This document shows positions 17,455 through 25,771 of a stretch of DNA of 64,000 nucleotides, one piece after another. The stretch is taken from contig OZ242023.1 in the NCBI GenBank assembly GCA_965204915.1, positions 2,666,001 to 2,730,000 of the forward strand, in the 5' to 3' direction. Positions within the stretch are counted from its first letter, which is position 1. Each line of letters begins with the position of its first letter. The notes under the pieces are model-generated. The model was not told the DNA's origin. It saw only the letters and a program-made list of their open reading frames with translations, and made no database searches. The DNA is from HK1 sp965204915. Lineage in GTDB: Bacteria > Pseudomonadota > Gammaproteobacteria > HK1. Both the position numbers and the translations under genes were made by a program.

Positions 17455-18735
17455 ATGCTTTCCTCCCCCTCCCCCGCGCCCCCCTCCGCATCCCCCGGAT
17501 CGCGGGACCTCGCAGACCTCTCCTCCCACGATGCGTTCGTGGCCGGCGTCCCCCACCGGACCTTCGAGACGCTGAGGCGCGAGGATCCGGTGGCGTGGTT
17601 CGAGGAGCGGGACGGCTCCGGGTTCTGGGCCCTCACCCGTCACGCGGACATCGTCGCCGCCAACCGGAACTACCGGCGCTTCAGCTCGCGGCAGGGGATC
17701 CGGCTGGAGGAGATGTCGGAGGAGGAGCGCGCGGCCCGGCTGACCATGATGGAGCACGATCCGCCCGAGCACACCCGGCTGCGCCGCTTCGCCAACCGCG
17801 GCTTCGCACGCCCGCTCATCGAGAGTTACGAGAAGCGGGTCCGGGACCTCGTGGGCGAGGTGCTCGACAAGGCCCTGGTGCAGGACGAGTTCGACTGCGT
17901 CGCCGAGATCGCCAAGCCCCTTCCGTTGAAGATGCTGGCGAGCGTGCTCGGGGTCTGCGAGGAGGACGGCGCCTGGCTGGCCGCCAAGGGCGACGAGATG
18001 ATCGGGAACAGCGATCCGGACTTCACCGACCACGTGGTCGACCGGGTCGACACCGATGCGTTCCGGCTGATGCCCTTCCGCTCCCCGGCCGCGGCGGAGG
18101 TCTTCGAGTACGCGGAGCGCCAGGCGGCGGTCCGGCGCCGGCAGCCGCGAGACGACGTGATCGGCCTGCTGCTGGAGCCGCTGGAGGACGGGAAGCCCCT
18201 CGGCGACCTGGAGTTCAAGAACTTCTTCACCCTGCTGATCTCGGCAGGGAACGACACCACGCGCTACGCGATCGCCTCCGCCATCCACGTCCTCGCCAAC
18301 CGGCCGTCCCTGTTCGAGCAGCTTCGCGGGGCCGGCGGGAAGCTGTGGAGCACGGCGGTGGAGGAGCTGCTGCGCGCGAGCTCCCCGACCATGCACTTCC
18401 GCCGCACCGCGACGGAGGATTGCGAGATGCACGGACGCACCATCCGGGCGGGGGACAAGGTGCTCCTGTGGTTCATCTCCGGCAACCATGACGAGCGGGT
18501 GTTCGAGGACCCCTTCCGGGTCGATCTCGCCCGCGATCCGAACCCCCACATGGCCTTCGGCCGGGGCGGGCCGCACGCCTGCCTGGGGATGTGGCTGGCC
18601 CGCCTGGAGCTCCGGGTGGTGCTGCAGGAGCTCGCCGGAAGGGTGCGATCCATCCGGCAGGCCGGCCCCGCGGCCCGGCTCCGCTCGAACTTCATCAACG
18701 GCATCAAGTCCCTGCCGGTGGCGGTGGTCCGGTAG
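17455..18735 (+). CDS. Bacterial cytochrome P450
   Basis: Soluble class I-type P450 monooxygenase of 426 residues. The I-helix oxygen-binding motif is ISAGNDTTR (around residue 265), the K-helix ExxR is EELLR (about 303), and the haem-thiolate loop is FGRGGPHACLG (about 366), with the Cys ligand in place. Early signatures such as MEHDPPEHTRLRR (C-helix) also fit. It needs a ferredoxin and reductase, neither of which is encoded nearby. The sequence type resembles terpene or steroid hydroxylating bacterial P450s, but substrate is unknown. The start at 17455 is 20 bases after a palindromic operator, consistent with a short leader. Confidence 0.95.
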   Translation: MLSSPSPAPPSASPGSRDLADLSSHDAFVAGVPHRTFETLRREDPVAWFEERDGSGFWALTRHADIVAANRNYRRFSSRQGIRLEEMSEEERAARLTMMEHDPPEHTRLRRFANRGFARPLIESYEKRVRDLVGEVLDKALVQDEFDCVAEIAKPLPLKMLASVLGVCEEDGAWLAAKGDEMIGNSDPDFTDHVVDRVDTDAFRLMPFRSPAAAEVFEYAERQAAVRRRQPRDDVIGLLLEPLEDGKPLGDLEFKNFFTLLISAGNDTTRYAIASAIHVLANRPSLFEQLRGAGGKLWSTAVEELLRASSPTMHFRRTATEDCEMHGRTIRAGDKVLLWFISGNHDERVFEDPFRVDLARDPNPHMAFGRGGPHACLGMWLARLELRVVLQELAGRVRSIRQAGPAARLRSNFINGIKSLPVAVVR

Positions 18736-18783
18736 CCGGTGCGGGGAGGGGGAAGACGTCACCCGGAATTGCCTGGCGAGGCT

Positions 18784-19185
18784 TCACCTCGGACAGACGA
18801 GACGAGCGGAACCACAATGGATCTCCGGGGAGCGGCGTGTCCTGGGAGCGCAGCAGAGCTCGTCCACCGAGCACACCGCGTCGATCGGGATCTCGGCGTT
18901 CACCGCGTTCGCGATCCGGCGCTGCACCCGCACGTAGAGATCCGGGCGCTGGCTCACCAAGGCGATCCCGGGGCAGCGCCGCCGCGCCTCGTCCACCCCG
19001 GTCCCTACCCCGTGACGCTTCGCCGCCGCGTTCGCCGAGATCACGCAGGTGCGCGCCTCCGGGTACGGGAGCACCGCCACCGGCCGGCCGTGCAGCGCCG
19101 GCGCCGCCTGCTCCTCCACCGCGGCGAAGTACCCGTCGAAGTCCAGGTACAGGCGCTTGCGTCCGTCCTGGGTCCCTGTCGGCAT
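18784..19185 (-). pseudogene. Y-family DNA polymerase, truncated after the SVDE motif
   Basis: The first 120 or so residues of a UmuC-type translesion polymerase. LYLDFDGYFAAVEEQ carries the first catalytic Asp, ISANAAAKRHGVGTG is the nucleotide-binding loop, and AVCSVDELCC is the second catalytic motif. Full-length enzymes have about 350-420 residues, so palm remainder, thumb and little finger are lost; the last ~18 residues do not match the family. It follows the SRAP gene by 11 bp on the same strand. A second, differently truncated copy lies at 23297-23776. Lacking most of the fold, it should be inactive. Confidence 0.8.
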
Positions 19186-19515
19186 GACCGTACCCCTCAC
19201 CCGTCCACCGGGCGCACGACCTCCGGCACGTCGTTCCTCGGGCTGTTCACCAGCGCGCTCACCCGCCGAAGCTCGAACGGCCCCGCGTGCGGCGCCTGCA
19301 CCCGCTCCGCAGGCGTCTCCGCCGCCAGCCAGGCACCGTACCCCTCCGGCGCCACCACCACCGGCTGACGCGCGTGCACGCCGGCAAGCGCCTCCCCGGC
19401 CGGGCACGTCAGGATCGTGAAGCTCTCCATCCGGGACTCGCCCTCCCCCCAGGCCTCCCACAGCCCCGCGAGGCTGAGCGGGCGGCCGTCCGCCAGGCGG
19501 ATCCAGATCGGCTCC
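18909..19515. repeat. 0.6 kb direct repeat, copy A1 (SRAP/polymerase segment)
   Basis: About 607 bp nearly identical to 23497-24106, in the same orientation. It covers the polymerase N-terminus, the 11 bp spacer and the C-terminal third of the SRAP gene. Differences are scattered single bases plus a short GT-codon expansion in copy 2 (GTGTG versus GTGTGTG). The upstream limit is a shared gatccagatcggctcc ending at 19515. Confidence 0.9.
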
Positions 19516-19853
19516 TTCCCCGCCGGCGTGCGGCGCCACTCGAACCAGCCGTTCGCCGGGACCAGGCACCGCCTTCGCCGGAACGCCGCACGGAAGGCGG
19601 GCTTCGCCGCCACCGTCTCCGACCGCGCGTTGATCAGCCGATTCCCGATCGCACGGTCGGGCGCCCACGACGGCACGAGGCCCCAGCGCTGAAGGGACAG
19701 GACCCGCCGCCCAACGGCATCGAGACGGCAGACGAGGAAGGCTTGAGTCGGCGCACCGTTCCACCGGGGCTGCAGCTCGACGTCTGAAGCCGCGACCTCG
19801 TACAGCGCCGCGAGCTCGACGGCTTTCACGACCTGGGTGAACCGCCCGCACAT
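19197..19853 (-). CDS. SOS response-associated peptidase (SRAP/YedK-like)
   Basis: A 218-residue SRAP protein that shields abasic sites in single-stranded DNA through a covalent link to its Cys2. The start MCGRFTQ gives the catalytic Cys directly after Met, so 19853 is the only sensible start. Other signatures are NGAPTQAFLVCR, WGLVPSWAPD, INARSETV, RRCLVPANGWFEWRR and, for the active-site His, GVHARQPVVV. Normal length. It is upstream of a Y-family polymerase fragment, and SRAP plus translesion polymerase is a sensible damage-tolerance pair. Confidence 0.95.
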   Translation of the reverse strand: MCGRFTQVVKAVELAALYEVAASDVELQPRWNGAPTQAFLVCRLDAVGRRVLSLQRWGLVPSWAPDRAIGNRLINARSETVAAKPAFRAAFRRRRCLVPANGWFEWRRTPAGKEPIWIRLADGRPLSLAGLWEAWGEGESRMESFTILTCPAGEALAGVHARQPVVVAPEGYGAWLAAETPAERVQAPHAGPFELRRVSALVNSPRNDVPEVVRPVDG

Positions 19854-20223
19854 CCGCCGCGCCCCTTCGGGATCTCCCGTCCCGCCGTCAGGCCCCGATG
19901 ATGCCCCGAGCCTCGGCCGGAAGGAACCGCGCGGGTCGCCAGGAGCCGAAGCGCCCCTGCAGGGCGCGGGGTCCACGCGAGGAGGCCGGACGGTGGCGAA
20001 GCGCTCCATGCCCGGCAAAGGACGCGGCCCGGTCCGCACGACAGCCGGCAGGGCCACTTGATGCGCGCTCAGCGTCCTGCAGGAGCCACGTTCACGGAGC
20101 CGGGGGGCGTGTTCACTTCAGGCCTGACGAGACGCTGGACAGCGCGGCGGCTGGAGACGGGGGACACGGCGGCTCCATGTCGCGCCTCGACGAGAAGATG
20201 CTGTTCCTTGCGGTTTGCCAGCG

Positions 20224-21105
20224 TTATTGTTCAGCCTGTGGGATGATACGTTCAGGGCGTAAATTATGCCAGTACGAAGGATGATAAATCTCGTAGAGGT
20301 GCACAATTTGCCTCCTCTCGGCTTGCCTCCTCTCGGCGATCCACCCTTCAACGAAGGTTTTGACGCGGGGTTTCAGATCGCTTGTGCAAGCGTTGATGAT
20401 CACCTTCGGATAGTAACAGTCGAGTCTTGCTCGGAAGCACTGCTTAATATGCCCCTCTTCATCATCCCACAGCGTCCGCCAAACGTTGTTTCTCAAGGTT
20501 TCCCACTTACCCCCATCCGCCCGGAGTGACTTCCCATGAATGGCATGCAGAGAGGTTTGGAATTGTATCGGATTTGAGATGACGATATGGCAATTTGGCA
20601 CGATGAGTCCCGTTTCTCTTTGGATGTACAAGAGTACTGTAGACAGGCACTGATCAATGTTCTTACCTGAATCGCCTCTGGCCGGCCCCTTGGGGCGAGC
20701 GAAGGGGCGAATGAAGGGGCGAACGAAGCACCTGTATATGTATTCGTATTCGCACTCATGCGGGGACTCCAGAAGCAGCACAACACTGCCGGATTGTTGT
20801 TGTATTTGTCGCGATGATTCTGGAATATTGCAGTGGGGGATGAGATATTTGTCGTTGCAGATACGGTACTTTTTGTCGTGGCTTTCACAGCATTCCACGT
20901 TGCCAATATGGTATCTGTTGTCGTCGGGAACTCTATTTAAGTCCCCGAAAAAATCCTTCACTATTACATCATTGTGAGGCCGCCGAACGTACGGGCTACC
21001 AGAATTCCTTATAACGCGAATTACATATTGATTGTCGTAATCGACCGGAAGAAGTCTCGAGTTTCCATCGGAACTAGGTACTTGTAGCTTGAGTGCCAGT
21101 GCCAT
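20224..21105 (-). CDS. Orphan hypothetical protein of foreign base composition
   Basis: A 293-residue protein of unknown function encoded in visibly more AT-rich DNA than its neighbours, with codons rarely used elsewhere in the window, which suggests horizontal origin. Segments that look conserved include VVLLLESPHECEYEYIYR (about residues 105-122), GDSGKNIDQCL, HIVISNPIQFQTSL and PKVIINACTSDLKP. The ESPH...G.NI...NPI order is faintly reminiscent of the uracil-DNA glycosylase superfamily, but I would not name it so without a profile search. The start at 21105 (MALALKLQVPSSDG) is used; the upstream extension lies in Arg-rich noise. Confidence 0.7.
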   Translation of the reverse strand: MALALKLQVPSSDGNSRLLPVDYDNQYVIRVIRNSGSPYVRRPHNDVIVKDFFGDLNRVPDDNRYHIGNVECCESHDKKYRICNDKYLIPHCNIPESSRQIQQQSGSVVLLLESPHECEYEYIYRCFVRPFIRPFARPKGPARGDSGKNIDQCLSTVLLYIQRETGLIVPNCHIVISNPIQFQTSLHAIHGKSLRADGGKWETLRNNVWRTLWDDEEGHIKQCFRARLDCYYPKVIINACTSDLKPRVKTFVEGWIAERRQAERRQIVHLYEIYHPSYWHNLRPERIIPQAEQ

Positions 21106-21157
21106 GAGCCTCCGCCTCCGTCTCCCGCTTGCCTGCCATGCGCGCCTGTCCGCGCCT

Positions 21158-21874
21158 TCACTCGCACACAACGCCGTCCCCGTCCCCGTCGCCGTCGCCG
21201 TCGCGCATGAAGCGCCAAGCCGGGTGACCGCGCCGCACCGGGGCGATGCCGTGTGCGCGCGCCTCGCGGCAGGTGATGCGGCCGTTCCCGTTCGTGTCCC
21301 AGCGCCGCAGCGCCTCGGCCTCGCCCGGGCCGGGCGCCTCCGGCGACGGTGCCGCCTCCCGCCCGCCGGTCACCATCATCGCGGTCGAGGCGCACCGCGA
21401 CAAGACCCCCTCCAGGGCTCTCGCCTCGCGCGCGTCCACGGTGAGCCGGTACTTGCGCTTGACCGCCACGACCCGGGCCGCGAACCAGCACCGGTTCTCC
21501 CGCGGCAGCCACTCCCCGGCGTCCTTCCCGCTCTTCCGGTGCCGGTTCACCGCGGGCGCCGCCAGCGTCAGTTTCAGCAGGTCGGAGGCGAATCACCGCC
21601 TCGTGCCCGCGGCGCAGAGCCCGCTGTCGTGGGCCTCCGAGGTGGCGACCATATGCTCGACGTCCGTCTCCCGCCGGCTGGCGAAGTGCCGCCCCGCATA
21701 CGGGCCGTACACCCGCCCGCCCATGCCGGTGACGATGCGCGTCTCGATGGATTGGGGATAGGGGTAGTCGCCGCGCTCGTACGGCGTGCAGCGGTGCTCG
21801 GGGGCGACGGCCAGGCCCCGCCACGTCTGCGCCGATTCGGCCCCGTGCATCCCGGCCGCCGCTGCCAGCAGCAC
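21158..21874 (-). pseudogene. Secreted HNH-type nuclease with excalibur domain, one in-frame stop
   Basis: A 239-codon frame interrupted once by TGA at 21593-21595. The N-terminus is hydrophobic, suggesting secretion (GTG start 21874). The nuclease core (DUF1524-like) has CTPYERGDYPYPQSIE, then DVEHMVATSEAHDSGLC with the catalytic His, and after the stop VNRHRKSGKDAGEWLP and NRCWFAARVV. The C-terminus has the excalibur calcium-binding pattern DTNGNGRITCREARAHG and DGDGDGDGDGVVCE. The stop falls in the run GTRR*FASDLLKL, where family members keep Arg; a single CGA to TGA change explains it. Apart from that codon the frame is well preserved, so inactivation is recent. Confidence 0.8.
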
Positions 21875-21990
21875 CGCGTAGAGCGCCCCGGCCGTGCTCC
21901 CCTACGGCACCAGGACGCCGCCAGGCGCGTCCCGTGCCACACCTTCCCCTCGGCCGGAGGGGGAGGGCGAAATTCACCGAGCGCCGTATC

Positions 21991-22140
21991 TCACGGCGCC
22001 GCTTCCAGATCGGCCAACGTGGATCCCAGCACCGCGATCGCCAGCTCCGAAGCCGAGTCGAGTCCGCCCGCTTCGGCCGCCCTCGCCAGCCGACCGCCCA
22101 AGTCCGCCGGCGTACCGGAGATCACCACATCGTACGTCAC
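21991..22140 (-). CDS. Small hypothetical protein (49 aa)
   Basis: A GTG-initiated 49-residue frame beginning VTYDVVISGTPADLGGRLA and ending LADLEAAP. It is acidic-amphipathic with the codon use of the neighbourhood. The segment GGLDSASELAIAVLGSTL suggests a helical mini-protein. No family recognised; a truncated gene is possible because the frame upstream contains protein-like text in another phase. Confidence 0.35.
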   Translation of the reverse strand: MTYDVVISGTPADLGGRLARAAEAGGLDSASELAIAVLGSTLADLEAAP

Positions 22141-22284
22141 TCCGGGCGATTCTGCGTTCCGTGGCTCCGCAATCGTTCGCCTCCCTCAATGCCTTCAGTG
22201 CAGGCGGAGATCCCGCCTGAACAGAACGCAATCGCCGACCCATGCCGAGATGATCCGGCCCGGGCGGTGCCGCCCTTCACCCCC

Positions 22285-23280
22285 CTACCCATCCATACGC
22301 CAAAGCCGATCGACGTCCGTCAGGATCTTTTGGAACTGTTTCCTTTCAGCTTCGAGCGAATGCTCGGCCACGGTTTCCTGCGCCCCCTGAAGCAGCCTTT
22401 CTCTTTCTGGATCGGACATGTTAAGCGCAGTTTTCATGGCGCTCCACAGGGAATCGGGGTTGGGCTTCGCGATCAGGCAGTTCTCGCCGTCTTTGCAGAA
22501 TCCTCGGTTGCCGATGCAATCCAGGGTCACCACGAGACATCCCGCGGCCATCGCTTCGAGCGCAACCAGATAGAAGCCCTCCTTCTCAAAAGGCAGGCAA
22601 ACGGCGACCCGGCTCTCGGCCAGCCGAGCGAGGTAGCGGCACCGCGGAATTTTTCCGATGACTTCAACTTTCGGCGGACTCCATTTGAGTTCTTGGCGCA
22701 GGCGCTGGGACAGATCCAGCGCAAGAGCGCACCGTTTGTAGCCGACTATCGTGTACCGGCGGCTCCGGTTCCGAAGCTTCGCCGCTTCGTTGGACGTAAA
22801 GTCGGTGCCGTTCGGGATCGCCTGGATCGGCACTCTCGTCAGAACTTTGCCGAAGATCTCATCGGCAAGCTCCTGGCTGACGCAGATCCAGATCGCCTTC
22901 TGCGCGAGGTAGCGTTTGCGTTCCGAGGGCTCGTATGCACCCGGTACGTCCAGGAACCCCTGGATGAGGTTGATCCTGGGGTTCGGCAAAGCTTCCAGGC
23001 CGCATTTGACCAGATAGCGCCAGTCCTCCACCCCGTCGAGGAAGAGCACGTCGCGGCATCCCGGCTCCCAACGCGCGGGGCCGCCGGTGGGCCAGGGCGG
23101 GCGATCTTTGATGAGCTCTTCGTTCAGGGGCTCCCCGCCGAACGTGATCTTCGGCGAAAAGCCCAGTGTCCACTGTACGTGTTCGAGGTAGTGAGAGTGT
23201 TTGAGGTTTGCCCCGTTCATGCGCTGGTTGTCCCGGTAAAACCAGACCGTCCTCTCCCGATTCGGTGATTCCGCCATCAT
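22285..23280 (-). CDS. Glycosyltransferase, GT4-like
   Basis: A 331-residue GT-B-fold glycosyltransferase of the group 1/GT4 type. The acceptor-side N-terminal half is short. The donor-binding half contains IQAIPNGTDF, VEVIGKIPRCRYLARLAESRVAVCLP and EGFYLVALEAMAAGCLVV, the last being the Glu-x7-Glu type motif that contacts the nucleotide sugar, followed by NCLIAKPNPDSL. Start 23280 (Met-Met) follows GAGGAGAG. No other sugar-pathway genes are adjacent, so it stands alone in the island; it could decorate a surface glycan or a peptide product, and this cannot be decided here. Confidence 0.85.
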   Translation of the reverse strand: MMAESPNRERTVWFYRDNQRMNGANLKHSHYLEHVQWTLGFSPKITFGGEPLNEELIKDRPPWPTGGPARWEPGCRDVLFLDGVEDWRYLVKCGLEALPNPRINLIQGFLDVPGAYEPSERKRYLAQKAIWICVSQELADEIFGKVLTRVPIQAIPNGTDFTSNEAAKLRNRSRRYTIVGYKRCALALDLSQRLRQELKWSPPKVEVIGKIPRCRYLARLAESRVAVCLPFEKEGFYLVALEAMAAGCLVVTLDCIGNRGFCKDGENCLIAKPNPDSLWSAMKTALNMSDPERERLLQGAQETVAEHSLEAERKQFQKILTDVDRLWRMDG

Positions 23281-23296
23281 TCTCTCCTCGTCGCCT

Positions 23297-23776
23297 TCAA
23301 TGTAGGTGGGGTTCCAGCCGGAACGCATCGACTTCGGGGCCGTGGGGACCGCGCCGCACGGCCATCAACGGCATGTCCTCGGCTTCGCCGTCGTTGAACG
23401 CCCGGGCCAGCGCTTCCTTCGCCGCCGCCTCGTCCATGTCCACGCCGGCCGCGCGGAGGGCGGCGCGGACCTCGGCGAGCGTACGCCCCGCATACGCGAT
23501 CCGGCGCTGGACCCGCACGTAGAGATCCGGGCGCTGGCTCACCAGGGCAATCCCCGGGCAGCGCCGCCGCGCCTCGTCCACCCCGGTCCCGGTCCCGACC
23601 CCGTGACGCTTCGCCGCCGCGTTCGCCGAGATCACGCAGGTGCGCGCCTCCGGGTACGGGAGCACCGCCACCGGCCGGCCGTGCAGCGCCGGCGCCGCCT
23701 GCTCCTCCACCGCGGCGAAGTACCCGTCGAAGTCCAGGTACAGGCGCCTCCGGCCGTCCTGGGTCCCTGTCGGCAT
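23297..23776 (-). pseudogene. Chimeric Y-family polymerase fragment
   Basis: The second copy of the truncated polymerase N-terminus: the first ~95 residues nearly match 18784-19185 (LYLDFDGYFAAVEEQ, ISANAAAKRHGVGTG). After RVQRRIA the sequence changes to AGRTLAEVRAALRAAGVDMD and an acidic tail ending EVDAFRLEPHLH that is unrelated to polymerases. The switch point coincides with the end of the 0.6 kb duplication (about 23497), so this is a recombination junction that fused a polymerase start to the end of another gene. The tail gene is not recognised. Confidence 0.75.
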
Positions 23777-24106
23777 GGCCGTACCCCTCACCCGTCCACC
23801 GGGCGCACGACCTCCGGCACGTCGTTCCTCGGGCTGTTCACCAGCGCGCTCACCCGCCGGAGCTCGAACGGCCCCGCGTGCGGCGCCTGCACCCGCTCCG
23901 CAGGCGTCTCCGCTGCCAGCCAGGCACCGTACCCCTCCGGCGCCACCACCACCGGCTGACGCGCGTGCACGCCGGCAAGCGCCTCCCCGGCCGGGCAAGT
24001 CAGGAGCGTGAAGCTCTCCATCCGGGACTCCCCCTCCCCCCAGGCCTCCCACAGCCCCGCGAGGCTGAGCGGGCGGCCGTCCGCCAGGCGGATCCAGATC
24101 GGCTCC
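23497..24106. repeat. 0.6 kb direct repeat, copy A2
   Basis: Counterpart of 18909-19515 in the same orientation, 4.6 kb apart. It ends abruptly at ggctcc (24106), where the SRAP frame is cut and unrelated sequence (gtttgagcccgctatgg) begins. Together the copies could recombine and delete or amplify the intervening 20-23.5 kb. Confidence 0.9.
23788..24106 (-). pseudogene. SRAP peptidase, C-terminal fragment
   Basis: The last ~105 residues of a second SRAP gene, including GVHARQPVVV and the C-terminal LVNSPRNDVPEVVRPVDG, almost identical to the intact gene at 19197-19853. The N-terminal half with the catalytic Cys2 is missing; the cut is at 24106/24107. It cannot be active. Confidence 0.85.
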
Positions 24107-24170
24107 GTTTGAGCCCGCTATGGGCGGGTCAGGCCGGGTACTCCCCGTGTCGCTCGGTTTCGAGCATCCG

Positions 24171-24722
24171 TTACTTCGCCTCTTGACCTGGTCTATTCCT
24201 CTGCGGGACTAGCCCCCCAGGCCTACCGTTTCCCTCGAACCACCGGGCCGTCCTCAGTGGTCCCGTTGGCCCGGCTTCCAGCACTGCGATTCGTCTACCG
24301 CCCTGGTCTCGTTCTGCCTCCAGCCTCTTGTATGCCCGTGGAATGTACTTGCATAACCATGCCACCTTGCCTTTGCACGTTAGCTGGTTCTGAGCTCCGC
24401 ACCGCAGCGCAATGATTTGCACCGCCCACCCGGCTTTCCCGGCATTGTCGTGCCAGCTTGCATCCTGGGTTGCCAACAGCTTGATCGGGGGCATTTGGTC
24501 CTGCATCCATTTGGCGGCGACCGCGTCGCCATCTCCCCGGTCCGGCCCCATGCCGTCCTCGCCGTCGATGTGCCTTACTACGAACCCTTCCTTTCCCAGC
24601 TTGTCAGCGAGCTCCCTCCTGGCTTGGCTGTCAGGTCTGCCCATATGCAGGTTCTCATCGATCAGAACAACTGGTGCAGGCCTGGCGGCATTTCCGTTGC
24701 TCCGGTGTAATGCAGCTTCCAT
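24171..24722 (-). CDS. PIN-like toxin of the DUF5615 family
   Basis: A 183-residue PIN-like (DUF5615/Mut7-C type) putative RNase toxin. The first acidic motif is VVLIDENLHMG; later KLLATQDASWHDNAG supplies the second conserved Asp pair. Its start (24722) lies 60 bp inside the end of the DUF433 antitoxin gene, an arrangement common in toxin-antitoxin pairs. It is longer than most DUF5615 proteins: the C-terminal ~70 residues (WLCKYIPRAYKRLEAERD onward) are an extension of unknown role. Function is inferred from the partner and the active-site pattern. Confidence 0.7.
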   Translation of the reverse strand: MEAALHRSNGNAARPAPVVLIDENLHMGRPDSQARRELADKLGKEGFVVRHIDGEDGMGPDRGDGDAVAAKWMQDQMPPIKLLATQDASWHDNAGKAGWAVQIIALRCGAQNQLTCKGKVAWLCKYIPRAYKRLEAERDQGGRRIAVLEAGPTGPLRTARWFEGNGRPGGLVPQRNRPGQEAK

Positions 24723-25384
24723 GCCGCCAGCAGGTCCAGTGCCTCGCATTGCGCTTCCTCCATGATCTCCTGCCCATCGTGTCCGCTGCGGAGCCGCCAT
24801 GCTAGGCTCTGCGTGTCGATGCGCCTTCCAACCAAGTGCGGTCGCCCTCCGAGTAGTCCAGGCGTTACGCTCACTCGCATATCATCCTTCCGCAGTCCTC
24901 GGCGGCTGTCTTCCAGCACTGGGAAGAATCTGATTGGTGGTTTTCCGTTCTGCACCCACTCGAATCGGTCCTCCGCCTCGAGGTACAGCTCGCGCTGCAC
25001 CCCCGTTCCTGGCCAATCTAGATACTCCTCCTCTCTGCCTCCCCCTGGCCTATCTGTGGAGATGATCCACAGTCCTTCGTTGTGCGCGTAGCGCACGCGC
25101 CGCTCCGCCAGCGGGTATCCGGTTCTCGTCCGCTCCCGGATTTCTCCCATCCTCGCTTTCCAACGCTGCATCGGTGCCCGGTCTTTCCTTCTCAGAACCC
25201 GCAGGAAGAAAGCCTCAGCCACCGCTGTGAAGCTCATCTTTCCCCCTCCTTCGTCTGGCAGCAGCGGAACGTGTTGCCTGTATCCGAACCAGTTGCGCAG
25301 TGTCGCTTTCGGCATCCCTATCAGCCTCGCACTTTCGGCCCGGCCGTATCTTGGGCACTCCACCGCTCCGTTGATAACGTTCAT
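24662..25384 (-). CDS. HTH plus DUF433 antitoxin
   Basis: A 240-residue antitoxin-type protein. Residues about 14-40 form a MerR-like helix-turn-helix (YGRAESARLIGMPKATLRNW), followed by a helical region containing LRRKDRAPMQRWKARM. The C-terminus carries DUF433 (VSVTPGLLGGRPHLVGRRID, about 185-204). DUF433 proteins are regularly encoded just ahead of DUF5615 PIN-like toxins, exactly as here, with a 60 bp overlap. It probably represses its own promoter; a palindrome lies upstream near 25668, though a small gene stands between. Confidence 0.75.
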   Translation of the reverse strand: MNVINGAVECPRYGRAESARLIGMPKATLRNWFGYRQHVPLLPDEGGGKMSFTAVAEAFFLRVLRRKDRAPMQRWKARMGEIRERTRTGYPLAERRVRYAHNEGLWIISTDRPGGGREEEYLDWPGTGVQRELYLEAEDRFEWVQNGKPPIRFFPVLEDSRRGLRKDDMRVSVTPGLLGGRPHLVGRRIDTQSLAWRLRSGHDGQEIMEEAQCEALDLLAAWKLHYTGATEMPPGLHQLF

Positions 25385-25438
25385 TGCTTTCCCTCCGTTT
25401 CTCTCGTGTCTCTTCTAACGGCGAGTTTGCGGTCTTTC

Positions 25439-25573
25439 CTACCTTTCCTTGGCATTCTCCGTTCCTGTCCCCAAAATGTCGAAGTTTTGTCCCTCCTCCC
25501 CATTCGCTTGCATCTGTCTACTGTTGACCCGAGGACGTCCCCGTTGCGTCTCGTGTTTGTATTCTGTACTCAT
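25439..25573 (-). CDS. Small charged hypothetical protein (44 aa)
   Basis: Starts ATG AGT ACA GAA TAC after a strong GGGAGGAGAGC site. The product is hydrophilic, with ETQRGRPRVNSRQMQANGEE in the centre. The good ribosome site and position 54 bp upstream of the toxin-antitoxin pair suggest it is real and may belong to the same transcript. No family recognised. Confidence 0.45.
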   Translation of the reverse strand: MSTEYKHETQRGRPRVNSRQMQANGEEGQNFDILGTGTENAKER

Positions 25574-25667
25574 GCTCTCCTCCCGCTCGTCGTGGTTTTG
25601 CACCCTTCTCTTCGTCCCGCGGGTTCTGCTTGTCCCTGGCTCTCCGCCGCCATTTGTGGTTTCCCTA

Positions 25668-25687
25668 CCGACAATCAACATTGTCGG
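25668..25687. promoter_or_regulatory. Palindromic operator-like site
   Basis: CCGACAAT-CAAC-ATTGTCGG, a perfect 8 bp inverted repeat with a 4-base spacer. A further half-site TTGTCGGA occurs at 25737-25744. It lies upstream of the small gene and the DUF433/DUF5615 pair and downstream of the secreted-protein array, so it probably belongs to the toxin-antitoxin transcript. Confidence 0.5.
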
Positions 25688-25771
25688 ACACCACCCTGCC
25701 CTACGTTGCATGTGCTCCCCTGGCCGACACGAGACCTTGTCGGACCAGGCGTTTCGCCCCTGGGACCCGGC

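Noticed and set aside
21021..21977. 318-codon minus-strand frame
   Set aside because: Shadow in another phase of the HNH-excalibur gene; low-complexity Arg/Gly composition.
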